A stretch of 64,000 nucleotides of DNA from Thysanoteuthis rhombus (GCA_963457665.1 OY735207.1:59473613-59537612), one strand, 5' to 3'; positions 45,330 through 58,339 are shown, counted from the first letter of the stretch. Translations and numbers: made by a program. Notes: a model not told the origin generated them from the sequence alone.

Positions 45330-46035
45330 ATGGTTTCTAATTAGTTTGTGTCAACCTGCCACAAAACCTTAGGCTGGAAAGCCTCTATCTATGGAATTTT
45401 ATAACTCAAAATAGTTTTTCCATTTTAATAGAACTAGTAAAGTACCGTTATATTGTTAACAGTACGCCTAGAGCTATCTCAGTATGTTTACATAATTATT
45501 TGAAAGGTTAATGCAATATATTGTTAATGAAAATTGTATTCATTTTTGGTGAAAAAAACCCAAAATTAACACATCAGCAACAGTAGCAGCATTTGTAGTT
45601 ATATTATCAGCAGCCAGCAAATGAACACATACACACACAGCAGAACAGCCAAATTTATATTTGTGTGTTCACATTACCCCTTTCCTCTCTTTCTGTTTGT
45701 TATGTCACAGATAGACTGACAGCTTGCAAATAATGATATAGATTACACTGGTGAACAACAAATTTTTATTCGATATGAGTTGTTCTATTTTCTATATAGT
45801 TTTGGATACTGATTCTAAAAATTTGATCCATTTTCTTGAATCAAGTCTACTTCTGATGATGGGATAAAAGCTTTATTTTCATATAAAACCTCTATGAAAC
45901 ACCATAGGGGACCCAAACCTCAGCCTTTTCAGTTTATCTTTCTGCATGGTAATTTTGAATATCTTACACATAGTGATTTTCAGCATTGAGAAGTTCTGAC
46001 TGATACAAACTATGTTTTCATTCAACCTTTGCCTA
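45330..46035. other. No gene recognised
   Basis: AT-rich sequence with no supportable exon or repeat. Confidence 0.45.
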
Positions 46036-46044
46036 TTTTGCAAC

Positions 46045-46125
46045 AGATGATGTGATGGTTAGCACATCTGCCTCACACGCAGCTGTACACTTAGCAGCTA
46101 ATTGAGTACACTCTAAGCTTTGCGA
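46045..46125 (+). repeat. tRNA-derived SINE family S2, truncated copy c
   Basis: GTGATGGTTAGCACATCTGC, CTCACACGCAG, then a jump to ACACTTAGCAGCTAATTGAG. Compared with the 11.3-kb copy, the B box and part of the body are deleted. Confidence 0.5.
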
Positions 46126-46699
46126 AAAAATGAGACTAGCCAGAATGAAACTAATTTGAAATTTATAATCTGCATCAAAAATGGACCCAATAAGTTGTAC
46201 TGCAACCTTCAATTTTGTTGACCCTTGTTATTGATTGATAAACTCTATGAATCAGCAAAAATTATCACACCTTTATCACTGCAAGCCCCAGACAAAATTC
46301 ACCGAAAGAATCACAGAATACAAGTTAAGTAATGAAGACCCTAGAAAGAAGTGCGGCTCTTCCCACAGAGCTAGTGGTATTGCTTTATATTCTCGTTTCA
46401 TACTGTAATGACAGTGGTCCCAAATTACAGAATCCTATCTCTAATCCTAAACATAACCCTCTGTAGGAAATACAGTAATTCTTCTTAGGGTCCACTCTAT
46501 TTTACTAATACTGAATGTAATGATTGTAATTTTATGACAGAACAAAAACATAAAAATAAAATGAAACCAGTAAAAAAAATAAATCATTGAATATCAACTG
46601 CCTAATTCAATCATTTTTATTATTTTTTTTTTTTTTTGGTGAAGTATTGTAAATCATTGACATCAATTTTTATGCTACTGTAGTACAAAATTTGATAAC

Positions 46700-47461
46700 A
46701 TTAACTGTCTAGTCATGGTGTGGATATGGACGAGTTATCGCCCTTCCCGTACTACTGGGTACAAATGGCACTTCCTGTACTTTCGCATTGAATGTTAGCA
46801 GCGATGAGGGGGAGTATAGGATATGATCGGAGTAGGAGTTAATGCCACAACTTGGAGGAGGAGAGGTACGGCCATGTTCAAATTGGTCTTCAATGAGCAG
46901 TGGTTGCAGAGATGCCCATGTAATTAATTAATCTAACGTAATTAACATTTTTCTGAATTCAATTCATCTGTTTACAGTTGAGAAACTTTGAAAAAAGGAT
47001 TATTTTTTTAAAGTATAACTTTCAATTTAAAACAATAAAAATACGGATTCTTCTTCTTTTTTTTTTCGAAGTCTCGAGCCAGAGGAAAGGGGATTTTTAC
47101 CATTTAATCTCTTTCTTTTTTTTCATCTGATTTTTTTTAATCCAAGAATCCACAATTCTTTAAGACCCTTCTTTTTAAAAAAACATCTGTATATATTTTC
47201 AATTAAATTTGTATAGCTTTGCGTTTCAAATGAATTTTCGGTATTTCTTCAATTTTCCCCTCTATGTATGTATAGATGTGCCTATCTATTTCTTCTCTTT
47301 CCCTCTCTAACTTCGTGTACCAATTTCTCCTCTCCCCCGGATCCTGATCTTTATTTCTTCGCTCTCCTCTTCTACTCTTTATCCCCCTTTCCCTTTGTAT
47401 CTACATCTTCTTTTCACCCTATCTAGACATATACAAGTGAGAGTCGGGAGGAATTTTTTGA
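46700..47461. other. GC-richer and pyrimidine-rich stretch, possible promoter region
   Basis: At 46.73-46.92 kb base composition rises and AGTTATCGCCCTTCCCG occurs. At 47.25-47.46 kb the plus strand is strongly C/T-biased and ends GTGAGAGTCGGG. It could be a promoter or first exon for a rightward gene whose candidate exon is at 49.23 kb. No direct proof is visible. Confidence 0.25.
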
Positions 47462-47469
47462 CTCCGCGG

Positions 47470-48999
47470 CAGTGTTGCCACTCTAGATATTTTATATCTA
47501 GATCTAGATGTTCGAGGTTGTATCTAAATTATGAAAGTAAGCGCCTAGATACTAGATATAAATCTGGATAATAACAGGCTGAAAATTTGTGTATACAGTC
47601 AACTTGACCCCAGGATGAACAAAGGATATTGTGGATGACCTCTGGGGATTTCTAAAAATGAATCTAGGGTTAGGTTACTTTTGGCACTTTTAAATCTAAG
47701 GCAGGCAGCTACTGCCTTCAAATTTGTGTGCAGGGGTAACTTAGCCCCATGATGAACATAGAATTGGTGACGCTGACCTCTGGTGACCTATAAAGGTCAA
47801 ATTGGTGTCAGTTCAGTTCTGGTTCGGTCTAGTCAATTTTGGCGTGTTCAAATATTACACAGAAGGCTATAGGCTGCAAATTTAGGTACAGAGGTAACAA
47901 CACAAATATGAACATAGGATAGGTAGTGCTGACTTTGGTGAACTCCAAAGGTCAATTTAAGGCTAGGTCAATTTTGGCAAGTATTCTAAAATCTAACAGA
48001 GATGGCTGCACCCAATCTCCAAATATGTGTACCAGGGTAGCTTGACCATAGGATGAACTAGGTGGCGATGACATCTTGTAACCTGTAATGGTCAATTTAA
48101 GGTCATGTCAATTCTGTCATTTTCAAATCACTGACAGACAGCAACACCCTGTAAATTTGTGTACAAGGGTAACTTGACCTGAAGATGTACAGGATAACTG
48201 ATGCTGGCCAATTTAAGGTCAGGTCAATTTAGGCATTTCCTGAAAAGGTTAATTTTGACATTTTCAGATCAAACAGTGATCGCTGCATCCTATGGGCTCC
48301 AAATTTATGTACTTGGATAACTTGATCACTGTATAAAGATACCATAGGTGATGCTGACCACTGTTGACTTCTAAAGGTCTACAGGCTGCAAAATGCTGTC
48401 TATTGGTAACTTGACCCAAAGATAAAGATATAATGGGTGGCACTGACCACATGACCTGTAAGGGTCAATTATATCATTTTCAAAAAGGTCACTTTTGGCA
48501 TTTTCAACCCACCTGAATGGTTGCATTCCTTTTTTTTAAGAAGCTCTGTTTGAAATTTTTTTGCATGACTTTAAAGTATTGATTACTTTTTCTCATTGGC
48601 AATGTCAGGTATCCCGGCTTGTCATAAATAACTGTGAAGTTCTAGATGTATCTGGGTAATTTCATGAAATTCATCAAAATTACCAGAAATATCACAAAAA
48701 TTTTGAACAAGGATAAACTTCTTCTTAATAAGAGTGAGACTTTTATCCCCAAAAAAGAACCTCAACATTGTTAATAAAAATGACCCAAGTATTGTTATAA
48801 TCTTATTTCATTTTTGTTTTTTTATTCATTTATTCATTTACTTATTTTTTTGATTAAGATTCATTTTAACCTCACACTAAAATTTAAAATAGTATCTGGA
48901 TAATTCTCTAGATAGATGACGTGAAAATCTAGATAATTCTAGATATAATTTGAGGCAATTCTAGATATAAACTGAATACAAACTGTAGCAACAACACTA
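47470..48999. mobile_element. 1.5-kb non-autonomous element with an internal tandem array
   Basis: The left end is CAGTGTTGCCACTCTAGATA. The right end reversed is TAGTGTTGTTGCTACAG, with TATATCTAGAATT words. Both subterminal regions are packed with TCTAGAT motifs in opposite orientation. TCCGC lies just outside both ends, a likely remnant of an 8-bp TSD. No transposase is encoded; the interior is mostly the array at 47.58-48.53 kb. The ends resemble hAT termini, so a hAT-type non-autonomous element is inferred. Confidence 0.6.
47580..48530. repeat. About seven diverged tandem units of ~95-155 bp
   Basis: The anchor GGTAACTTGACCNNAGATGAAC, variably decayed, occurs near 47603, 47730, 47890, 48037, 48170, 48308 and 48406. 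Between anchors each unit has GGTGATGCTGACC, a CTAAAGGTCAATTTAAGGTC block, TTTTGGCATTTTCAAA and GCTGCAAATTTGTGTAC. Divergence among units is high. Confidence 0.8.
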
Positions 49000-49226
49000 G
49001 TCCGCTATCAAGAAACACGGCTGCTACAATGGTTGTTGTTAGACAGTCGGACTAAGGTCTGCGATTAAAAAAAAACTCATGGGTTTCTCACATAGGACGT
49101 ACATCAAACCTGTTTAATGTACAAAATTCTGTTGAATTTATAAACAACTGCATAATAACATCTTAAAGGTACGTAATAACACTTAAATCTATGGTTCTCT
49201 TTTAAAAATGTGTCATTTTCCCTTAG

Positions 49227-49275
49227 ACAGACGGTCGACGGAGGTGAAGGAAATATTTTTTAACATGACGGACAG
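49227..49275 (+). CDS. Candidate short 5' coding exon, unassigned
   Basis: A good acceptor (CATTTTCCCTTAG) and a good donor (GACAG followed by GTAAAA) enclose 49 bp. An ATG at 49265 would start M-T-D and split the fourth codon across the intron, which is a common arrangement for a first coding exon. The interior is GC-richer than its surroundings. No downstream partner exon was identified, and 49 bp carry no family signal, so this is a structural guess only. Confidence 0.3.
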
Positions 49276-49439
49276 GTAAAAAAAAAGAATATTTGATTAA
49301 TAAAACCAAGGGAAAATATACTTATTTTCTGTTAAATTTATTGCTAGCCAACTTGTTTTAATTATTGGTGATTATATATTTCTAATGAACACAGTAATTA
49401 TACTGTGTTCATTTTTATGTAATTGAAGAAGGGTGGGAA

Positions 49440-49471
49440 TTCGATCTCTTGAATGGACATTATTGGACAAG
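49440..49471 (+). other. Second candidate start with strong donor
   Basis: ATGGACATTATTGGACAA is followed immediately by GTAAGTAA, a near-perfect 5' splice site. It may be an alternative first coding exon of the same hypothetical gene, or chance. Confidence 0.2.
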
Positions 49472-50034
49472 TAAGTAAAATTGACATTATTTTTCGCTTT
49501 TTTGTATTTATTTATCACATTATCTCTGATCCCTACGTCTCAATTTTGGTAATTGTTAGGTTGGGGTTAGCAAAAAATGGAGCTGACTATTATACACGCT
49601 GTACATGATTGTTTTAGTGTCTTTTAATAATATTTTTGCGAACCTCAACCAAACAATCACCTCTATGCTCTTCTAAAATACGATTTCAACTCTAAAAATT
49701 CTACCTGATTTTTTTTCTGCGACTTAAAAAAACGAATTCCTATGTATTTAAAAGGCGCAACTGCGATATGAGGCTAGGTAATAAAAGGACGCATTTTACT
49801 CTTTATCTTGTTTGTTTATTTTTAATCTTTCATGCAGACTTTATTTTTTGAAATAAGACTTGAAATTCTTTTTCAAAAGTCTCTGTTAATTTTCTTAAAG
49901 TACTCTTTGTTTGGGTAAAACCTAAAAAGAAACTAAAAAAAATCTTTTTTTTTTTTCCCTGATTTCTCCATTATAACAACTGACTGACACGTGACTGTTT
50001 CATCTTTTCGAGTTACCAAGATCATACAATTCCT

Positions 50035-50037
<3 letters not shown>

Positions 50038-50083
<46 letters not shown>

Positions 50084-50192
50084 GATCTCTAATAACACTA
50101 TTTTAAATTTCGATTTTTTCTTTCTTAAATCTTCATTTGAATCTGAAGCTTCTTTTAAAACCTTATTTACTCTCTCAGCTGAGAAAGAATAC

Positions 50193-50241
<49 letters not shown>
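50038..50241. repeat. Two (AT)n microsatellites
   Basis: AT runs at 50045-50081 and 50196-50241, separated by unique AT-rich sequence. Confidence 0.95.
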
Positions 50242-50242
<1 letters not shown>

Positions 50243-51048
50243 AATATGTACTTAAAAAATAAAATATTGGTAGTTGCAAAATCAACATTGTTAGGAAAAT
50301 ATAAAAAATGAACCCCGTATATAAACAGAATTCCTTATGGATGCTAACATTGTCAAATGGACCATCTTGATCCATGGAGAAATTAAACCAAATACTTGTT
50401 GTTGTTTGGTTTTGATATAAGATAAGTTTTTTTGTTTTTTTTTATCTCTCTTTTTATTTATTAAATATTCTTTTTGTAGATTAATACCTAGAAAAAAAAA
50501 TGAAAAATATTACTCCTTTCATGATGGGATCTATTCAATATTTTTAGGTAATAAATTGAAGTGTAGTTTAAAATATTTCTTTTTTATCTTATTTCTGTGC
50601 ATTCTTTTCCCGTCTTTTGGGCTATCAGATTCAGTTTCAACTCCAGTTTTCACACTTTTATTTGGTTATAGAATTTATTTCGTCTTGAAACTTAAGAGAA
50701 ATATAGTTTTAGGAAAACTTTTCAATATTTCATTTTTTGATAAATAGGCATCAGTTTAGTTTGATGGATGATTTAAAAACTGTTGATTTTGTTTTTAGCA
50801 TTAATTTCTATTGGTGATCATTTCAAACAATTTCTTTTTCTTAGTCCTTGGTTAGAAATGTTTGAAGACAAAATAAGAATACTTTGTTCTTTTTAATAAT
50901 AAAACCTGGGAATGATCCACCCAGTGTTAAATGTGTTTTGACTATAACATGTGTATGGTGTCCAGGTCTTTTAAATTTCTCAAATTTTGTTTATCCTTGC
51001 TTAATATTTCCATCTGTGTGTGTTCACTAGTGCAAATGAATTTATTAT

Positions 51049-51098
<50 letters not shown>

Positions 51099-54000
51099 GT
51101 TGCTGCTTTTTTTTCTATTCATTCATTTTTGCCGAAGAATCACACACAAAATATTTGCACAATCATTTCGTACAATCAGTAGTCGTTAATTTACTCAGCT
51201 ACGTCGTCTGATATTTTTACTCCTAGTAGTTAAGTTAGTGGCATATCATCATCATCCTGGGTAAATTCCACCTGTAATACTTGTGTTACACCTGATGATG
51301 GTGGCTCTCTCTTTATTAATAACAGGGTGGTGTGATGTTATGACGGTTGTTTTAAATATAATCCTGTTTCACGCACACACATTTCAACCAACCAAACTAA
51401 CGTGTTCTTTTGTTTGTTTCTTCTCTTGGAGGAGGCGGGTATTTACGTTAACTTTTCAACATGTCAACAAATCAAACTTCTCTTGAGAGTAAGCAACAAA
51501 TAATAGTAGTTAAATATTAAAATCGAAGTACCATTTTTGTTACAAGTCTCATCTTTCATGTCTTCCTTCTGGTTAGTAGATTCAATTGCTGTCGAAGAAG
51601 CGTGGATAATGACACTGTTTATTTTTTAAATTTTTCTCATATTATAAGGTGAAGTTAATAACCCCAAATTCCTTTATTAGCTATTTTAAACAGTTACAAA
51701 TACACATGATACTGATTTTATGTACTTTAACTTCATCACCAAAAGAAGGACCATTTGTTCGTTTGTTTCGGGGTTTTGTTTAAGTAAATAAGTAAAATTT
51801 ATAACAAATATTTTGGAATTTATTTTGTCGAAGACTCGGATTGCTTCTTCTTATAAATAGTTTTATTATCGATACGTTTGTTAAAAAAATCTTAAGTTTG
51901 TTTTACTTTTTGTGATTGATTATTGTTCTAGAGAAAAAATCATGAAACTGAAAGCACAATTCGCATTGTATTTTTATCTTCAAATGGATCTACCAGATTC
52001 TAACCTACGATAAACACCAGCTGTTACTCGTAGATTTATTTATAATACTCAAACAGCTAAAACTAATCTCATGTCCTGAAGAGAAAAGACTGAAGACACC
52101 CAAAATAAAACCTGGAATGTTCTTTCTAGCATTAAAGTTACCATTAATTTAAAAATGATTTTTTTTACCATTTATCATTAATGTTTTGTAGAATCCTTCT
52201 TCCTCTGCGTTGATTAAATGAAAGAAAATATCTGATCCAAATTCAGAAATAAATGAAATAGCAGTAGCTTTGGTTTTCATCACAATATGCGTGTCTTGGA
52301 GGTTATGTCCCTGGTTGTTGGGCTTTTAAAATCTGTTATGCTTCTGATTTGGTAACCGAAAAATCCAATTTTGACAAAAGTAACAGTAATTTCAATAATT
52401 AAAATGTTATTTATTGCCTAGCTGGTAAAGCTCGTTCTTTTTTATTTTGTGTAGTCATGTAACAAAACACGCCTCTTGCCCCATGGTTAATAATGTCTAA
52501 CTTACTTTTTACTTACTACTATTATTAGAGATTTTATCATTCTGTTTACAATCATGCAATCATGAAAATCAGTCCGATTTTCTTAAATCTTCTCGAAAAA
52601 GCAAAACGTGTTTAAAATGGTGGCACCGTGTTTGAAATGCATTTAAAAAATGCCTTCTTGTTGCTCTAAAACTGATGTAAAATGATGAAAATGTAATCTA
52701 CTACGATTCATAAATCTGAAAAGCGCTTGAAACCATCACCATCTTCATTATTAAATTCATTATTTCTATAATAATTATTTTCAAAGTCGGGCGCACTAGA
52801 TGGTTATAAAATAAAACCAATAAACAAATGTTACACCTTACTGCACACCCGTGTAGCTAGATGTAAAAATAAATAATTAAAAAAAACAAACAACTGCGTA
52901 TATTTATTTTTCCACTTCCATGAATATAATGAATAATACTAAATAATTTACTGACGTAGTGAATGTATCATGCATTGCTGTGATGATGCCATCTGCTACA
53001 CAGGTCAAAGCCTGTTTCTGTTTATAAGCAATAACAAACGAGAGAGACAGACAGACTAAGGAGTTATAACTTAAACTTATCTTCCTATATAGATCGATAT
53101 TAATTAAGATTTTCTGCTACTTCCTCTTTTTCTGCAGTTATACACCAGACCTACAAAACAAGATGTAATTTCATTCCATAATGTCGCCTATAGTTCCTCT
53201 CTCTATTTGCCAATATTTGTATTATTGAATAACACAATAGAATTCATAATACATTGGCCAGCTAGGTAATATCGCTTGCCAATTTCACGGTACCTTGACC
53301 AATTCACACTTTTTATACGTTTTATATTTTAGTAATATTTTTTTTAGTAATATTGTATATTCATGAAGTTTTACAAAATATTGAATGCGGTCATGATAGT
53401 TGTTTTCTGGGTATGGATAGTCATTCTTGGACCTCCACCAGAGTAGGAAGATTTATTGTTTAGTATAGCAATCACATGTTCAAAAGACATCACTCATCTG
53501 CTAGATGCATCTGGGTTACCTCAGACATGATAATTATTTCACAATTGCACCATATGTTTTCGATTGCGTAAACTTATAACAATATGACTATTGCATTTTT
53601 AATAAAGATCATGATGTAATGAGTTTCACACCCTCAGAAAAAGATACTCCTGAATCTGTTTTTGTTTTTTGGTTTTTGGGTTTTTTTCTATACTACCATC
53701 GTTTTTGAATTGAAGTTTGTTGATCTATTAGGCAATTTTCACTGGGAAATATTCAAGTCCCCTCTTTTCAAAAGCTTATATATACTTATTCAGTTCAGAA
53801 AATTTGAATTCAACTTCCCTTAGATTCCCTGATATTGATTTTTCATTCCATTTCTCTTCTTTTTTTTTTCTTGTTATTTGTTTCTCTTTTTCTTGAGAAC
53901 ATTTTCTGAATTTTCAAAACAAAGCTTTAAAATGTTGTAGAGATCCTAATGTGATAGGTGACATAGTGTCATAGCATCAAAGAAATACGTCTTGTCAAGG

Positions 54001-55577
54001 ATCATATTTATTCATTGATCGATACTTCAGATTCTAGTTTGAGTCTGGCACAAAATATATGGTCATTAACCACGTGCCTACACCTTTCCAGTAATCATAA
54101 TTTCATTTAAAAGTAAAAGCATCTCCATATGTTCGTCAGATATTTCATTCAATTCTGTGGTCTCTACTGTGTAGTTTCAATGAAGCCCTCAACAAATTAA
54201 GAAGTTTCTTCTGGGCATGCAACATTTAATCTCCAGATCTTGAAAGTGTGTTAAAAAAGACATTTCTTTTTGTAAGATTTAATCTCCTCTGTTTATCAAA
54301 CTGTCTTCAAAATTTATTGATGTCTATTCTTTGCTTTATTGATAGGAGAAAGAGATGCAATTAAGTTTAATGACTTGACTGATGTAACAGATGATGAAAC
54401 TAATATCACCTTTGAATCAAATGCATTGATGAGAAAGGAGATCATTGAAAAATAAATACTTGCTGTGTAAAATAGATACTTTTCTCATTAAAAGGCTGTA
54501 GACTTATTGATGTGCCTACATACTGTTTCAGCCACAGTAACATCCTCTTCTTAATAAGTATAATTTGGATCGGATTGATAAGGCTGGCTGTGATTCAAAT
54601 ATTTTTGAGCTTTGTTTTATTTCTTATATTTGCTTCTATATGTCATGTCATCAGGTAAATTACTGAAGCAATTTTGGAATGTCTTCAAATTTTTTTTTTT
54701 TTTTTTTTCTTTAATCACTTAATCAAAAATTAATAATAAACACAAGAGAATCATACAATGATATTCATATTTTTCCATAGATCTTTAATATATGAGTTTA
54801 AACCTATCTGAGCCACTGGATTATTTTATTCTATGATTGTTATTCCCCTATCTGCCATGAGTCATTATTAACATTTAATACTGGACATTTAATTGTGGGT
54901 CAGTTCTGACCAGCATCTAGTTAATTGCACAGAGATTATTGGATGCTTGGAGCTTACATTATAATTCTGGATAATACGAATAAACAACTATTGACATAGT
55001 AGGTTGTAGCTATCCAAAAATGTCAGCACCTTACACAGCTGTGTTTTGATTTATGTACTATCATAATGTACTTGTGTCATTTTCCTATGTATGCATATAT
55101 AAAGCTCTACAGCAGGTAAAATACTAAGTCAGTTGCAGAGAGTGCTTAATCAATCAATAAGATCTTAAAATTTGATTTGATTTGTTTTTGTTTTGTTTTT
55201 TTTTATATATAAACATATTTTAGATGCTTAATAACTATATAATTGTGTGATGTAAATCAATTCCACTCAATTAAGATGAATTTTGAAAAAAAATAATTCA
55301 TAGTAACTTTTTACTGAATTAAGTAAACTTAAAGTAAGTAAAAATTATGTGTAGATTTATTCATATTAGTTTATATATTCTAAGGTTTTCATACCAGAGT
55401 TAAAAATGACATTGTTTTGCATTTTGATCTCCAGAAAGAACTTTAGCATTATTTACCCTGTTACCAAATACAAATTGTGTTTCTTATTCATCAGTAGTTT
55501 TCCTTTTTTATCTGTTGAAAATGCTTTGAAATTGGATGAAATTACAAAGGATAACTAGAAATTACTTGGAGAACACA
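50242..55577. other. Repeat-poor, AT-rich tract, intron-like
   Basis: Apart from an (AT)n run at 51043-51096, little resolves here. There are no LINE fragments, R1 copies or SINEs that I recognise, in contrast to the rest of the window. A long intron of a rightward gene is possible. Confidence 0.4.
51043..51096. repeat. (AT)n microsatellite
   Basis: About 53 bp of AT with one TAATAT interruption. Confidence 0.95.
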
Positions 55578-55766
55578 TACCTCCGCCAATGCCATTATCA
55601 TTAATATCGAAAAAATTTCCTGGATCCGCCCCAGATTTTAATCAATTTTTCTTTGGCACACTAAATGTCATTGAATTCATTAAGAACTTTTGGAGATATT
55701 GCATGGACAAGCTGACAAATATGAGTGAATTCATAACCTCTACCCAACTTTGTTGGCAGAGGTAAT
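55578..55766. mobile_element. Short MITE with TACCTCCGCCAA inverted ends
   Basis: The left end TACCTCCGCCAA and the right end TTGGCAGAGGTA are inverted repeats matching at 11 of 12 positions. The body has CTGGATCCGCCCCAGATTTT and GGAGATATTGCATGGACAAG, the type of sequence in the three units at 15.4-15.85 kb. It is about 189 bp. Similar GGCGGAGGTAA-ended repeats are, from memory, widespread in invertebrate genomes. Confidence 0.7.
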
Positions 55767-56396
55767 TATTGATGTGAAAGTACCTCAGCCAATGCTATAT
55801 GAGTGGTGACTATAAATAAGCTTGGTTGCAGTAGGGTCAAAATTCCTTGCCTCATGAAAATGTAAAAGGTAAACCAAATGGAATTCATTTCTCCGTATGA
55901 TGTTAGTCTAAAACTACATATTCCATTTAAACTTCTTTATAAGTAAGGAATTCCATGTTTACAAAAAAACAAAAACATTTGAAACAAACAAAATACTACC
56001 AGGAACACAGTTTTAAAATGAATCATCTTTTTCTCATCATTTTTTTTTTTTCCTGAGGAGTAGATTAGTGAAAATTAATTTGTTATTGTTTATTTGGTAG
56101 AACAAAATATATCCCATTCTATTCATCATATCAAAGAAATATGACTCTCACATTTTGTTTTTTGTTTTTTTACGAGGGGGGGGCAAATTTGTTATGATAC
56201 AAGTACAAAGTCAACTCTGGAGTTTAACAATCTGATTGTACATCTTAAATGTATAGATTATATATGATTGTGTAGTTTGATATGTCAGAAAAGCTCAATT
56301 GTATTCAGGATCATAGCTGACATCAGCAAACCTGAAAACAGATGGTTATAACTTCTTGTCCCAATCTATGACATACAGGTTAGTTTTCCCCAAAAG

Positions 56397-56831
56397 CAGG
56401 GTTTTTTTAAAAACTTTTTTCACTTGTGACCTCTTTGAATTAGACAAATTTATTTTTCCTTTGCCTACCAATGGCATGAATGCACTAGGTATTCAGAAGA
56501 ATGCACAATTAGTCCCAAGATGATATCTAACAAGAACTAAGTGTAGAAACTAATAAAGACCAAAGGAAACTGTGTTAGAGATGGTCGTTTCATCCAGGTG
56601 AATTGCAAATTTCTTTCTTCTTCCAATGAATTGCTTCAAGTAGTGATTACTAATTTCAGAAGTTTGTTTGTGCACTGCATCATTGACAGCATAATTTTTC
56701 TTCATTTGTCAGCATATTTTTAAGAATAATTTTGTCCTCTTGGACATTTCTCCCTCCAAATGTTTCTGCGACTCACAATAATCTTTACACAATCACTGAA
56801 GGGATCAAAATCCCTAGTTTGAGAAGCCCTG
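56397..56831. mobile_element. hAT-type MITE with 8-bp target-site duplication
   Basis: The left end is CAGGGTTTTTTTAAAAACT. The right end reversed is CAGGGCTTCTCAAACTAGGG. Flanking octamers are CCCAAAAG and CCCAAGAG, seven of eight identical. These are standard hAT features (CAGGG termini, 8-bp TSD). It is 435 bp with no transposase. Confidence 0.75.
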
Positions 56832-58029
56832 CCCAAGAGTATTCAAGTAAATTTTAGATGAGGATGTATTATAACTCTTAGATTTAGTTATTATATGTTT
56901 AGTTCAGTAATCAGATGAACAGATTGAAGAATCAGACATTAAGTTTTATCTCCAGTGCCAATTCAGTGAGTTTATCCACTAAAAATTCATGTAAGTATAT
57001 ATGTTTCACATTCTGAGTAAAAAAAACAAATACTCAATCTGAATCAGTTATAACTATAAAATCCTACTTGGACATCCACCTCCAAGTTGGGGTCAGTATC
57101 ATTCTTGAGTGATCGGGCACTATCAAAGTAGATCCTTGTCCTAATTGGTTAATGCTGGATAGTACCTGAGCAGGTGACAGTTATGGGCGAGTGGTTTACT
57201 CAATTTCTCTCTCGGATACTCCCTTTGTCAACCATCATAGCATGTCAGTGAGAAGACATTTTATCTGGGTATCTGGCAGTGAGACAGAGTACCGCGAAAA
57301 GAGAACTTATGCAATTTCCAAGGGCTTTAGTGCAAAATGAACATGAACAACTTCAATTAGAATCCATTTTCTATGCTGGTTATTGACTCCCCTGCCACTC
57401 TTTATCGGTCTTATCCCTTATAATTTGTCAAATTTCTCGAGTGTTTCAGCAAATTTCTTTTCTTTTTATTAATTATAAAAATCTAAATCTGGCATGAGCA
57501 TCATTTCTGGTCATGACAAAGAATTCCTGTTATGAAACTGCCATTGACCGATTGGAAGAAAAATTTTGGCATGAAACACAGTTGAAATAATCAATTTTGA
57601 GGCAACTTAGAAATAGTCAGTGGCCCAATTTAGAAGAGCTTACAGGCCACAGATTGCTCATGACTTACGTTAATCAATGCTGACAGGTTTTCAAAGATCA
57701 GTGATCTATTAAATAAATTGCCTTCTCCATCTTCCTGGTAAATTTAGTTGGGTTTTTTTTTGTTTTTTTAAATTCAATTAGAAAATTGTTTTCCTGTAAT
57801 TCCATCCTGCCTTTTACTCAATTTGTATTGAAGAAAAATCATTGGTGGTGTGTTTTAAGGAAGATATTAGGTGTTGCTGTTAACCAGGAACAAGCCTCTT
57901 GTATTTGTATTGGTTAACACACATGTACTGAGTGGATATTTATGCAGGACATGCAAGTACCACTCCTTTTACAATTGTTCATTGAAGGTATGAAGTTGCA
58001 TAATGATTATCAGCAAACTGAGTTTTATT

Positions 58030-58280
58030 CCAGATGAAGTTTTTGATGTTCACTTCTCAGCAATGTCCTTGGAAAAAGACACTTTCTGTTCCATTACCAG
58101 ATATCTTGACAAGATGTCTTTTTGCTGATATGCCAAAATGCTTTACGGAAAAGTGGATGTATGAAAACCTGACAAACCACTCTTCTTTAACTACTTTTCC
58201 TACCCTTGCGATAACAGATGAAATCTGTTACCCCTATTGTTGAACTTGACGGGCCCCAATCAAGACCAGTTATCATTGTA
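58030..58280 (+). other. Unidentified segment following an acceptor-like AG
   Basis: TTTTATTCCAG precedes two overlapping peptide-like frames: DEVFDVHFSAMSLEKDTF, which stops after 31 codons, and a 69-codon frame starting with the ATG after the AG. Neither matches anything I recognise, and no donor is clear. It could be an exon remnant or a repeat. Confidence 0.25.
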
Positions 58281-58339
58281 ATTTTTGGTACTGTGTTTCA
58301 TTTCAAAAGTGAATTAGTGGTGATGAACCTTAATGACTA

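Noticed and set aside
45760-45930. Possible repeat with ATAAAACCTCTATGAAACACC
   Set aside because: No second copy found in the window.
58034-58243. 69-codon frame as a gene
   Set aside because: An acceptor-like AG precedes it, but there is no donor, no family match, and a second frame looks equally protein-like. Kept only as an unidentified segment.
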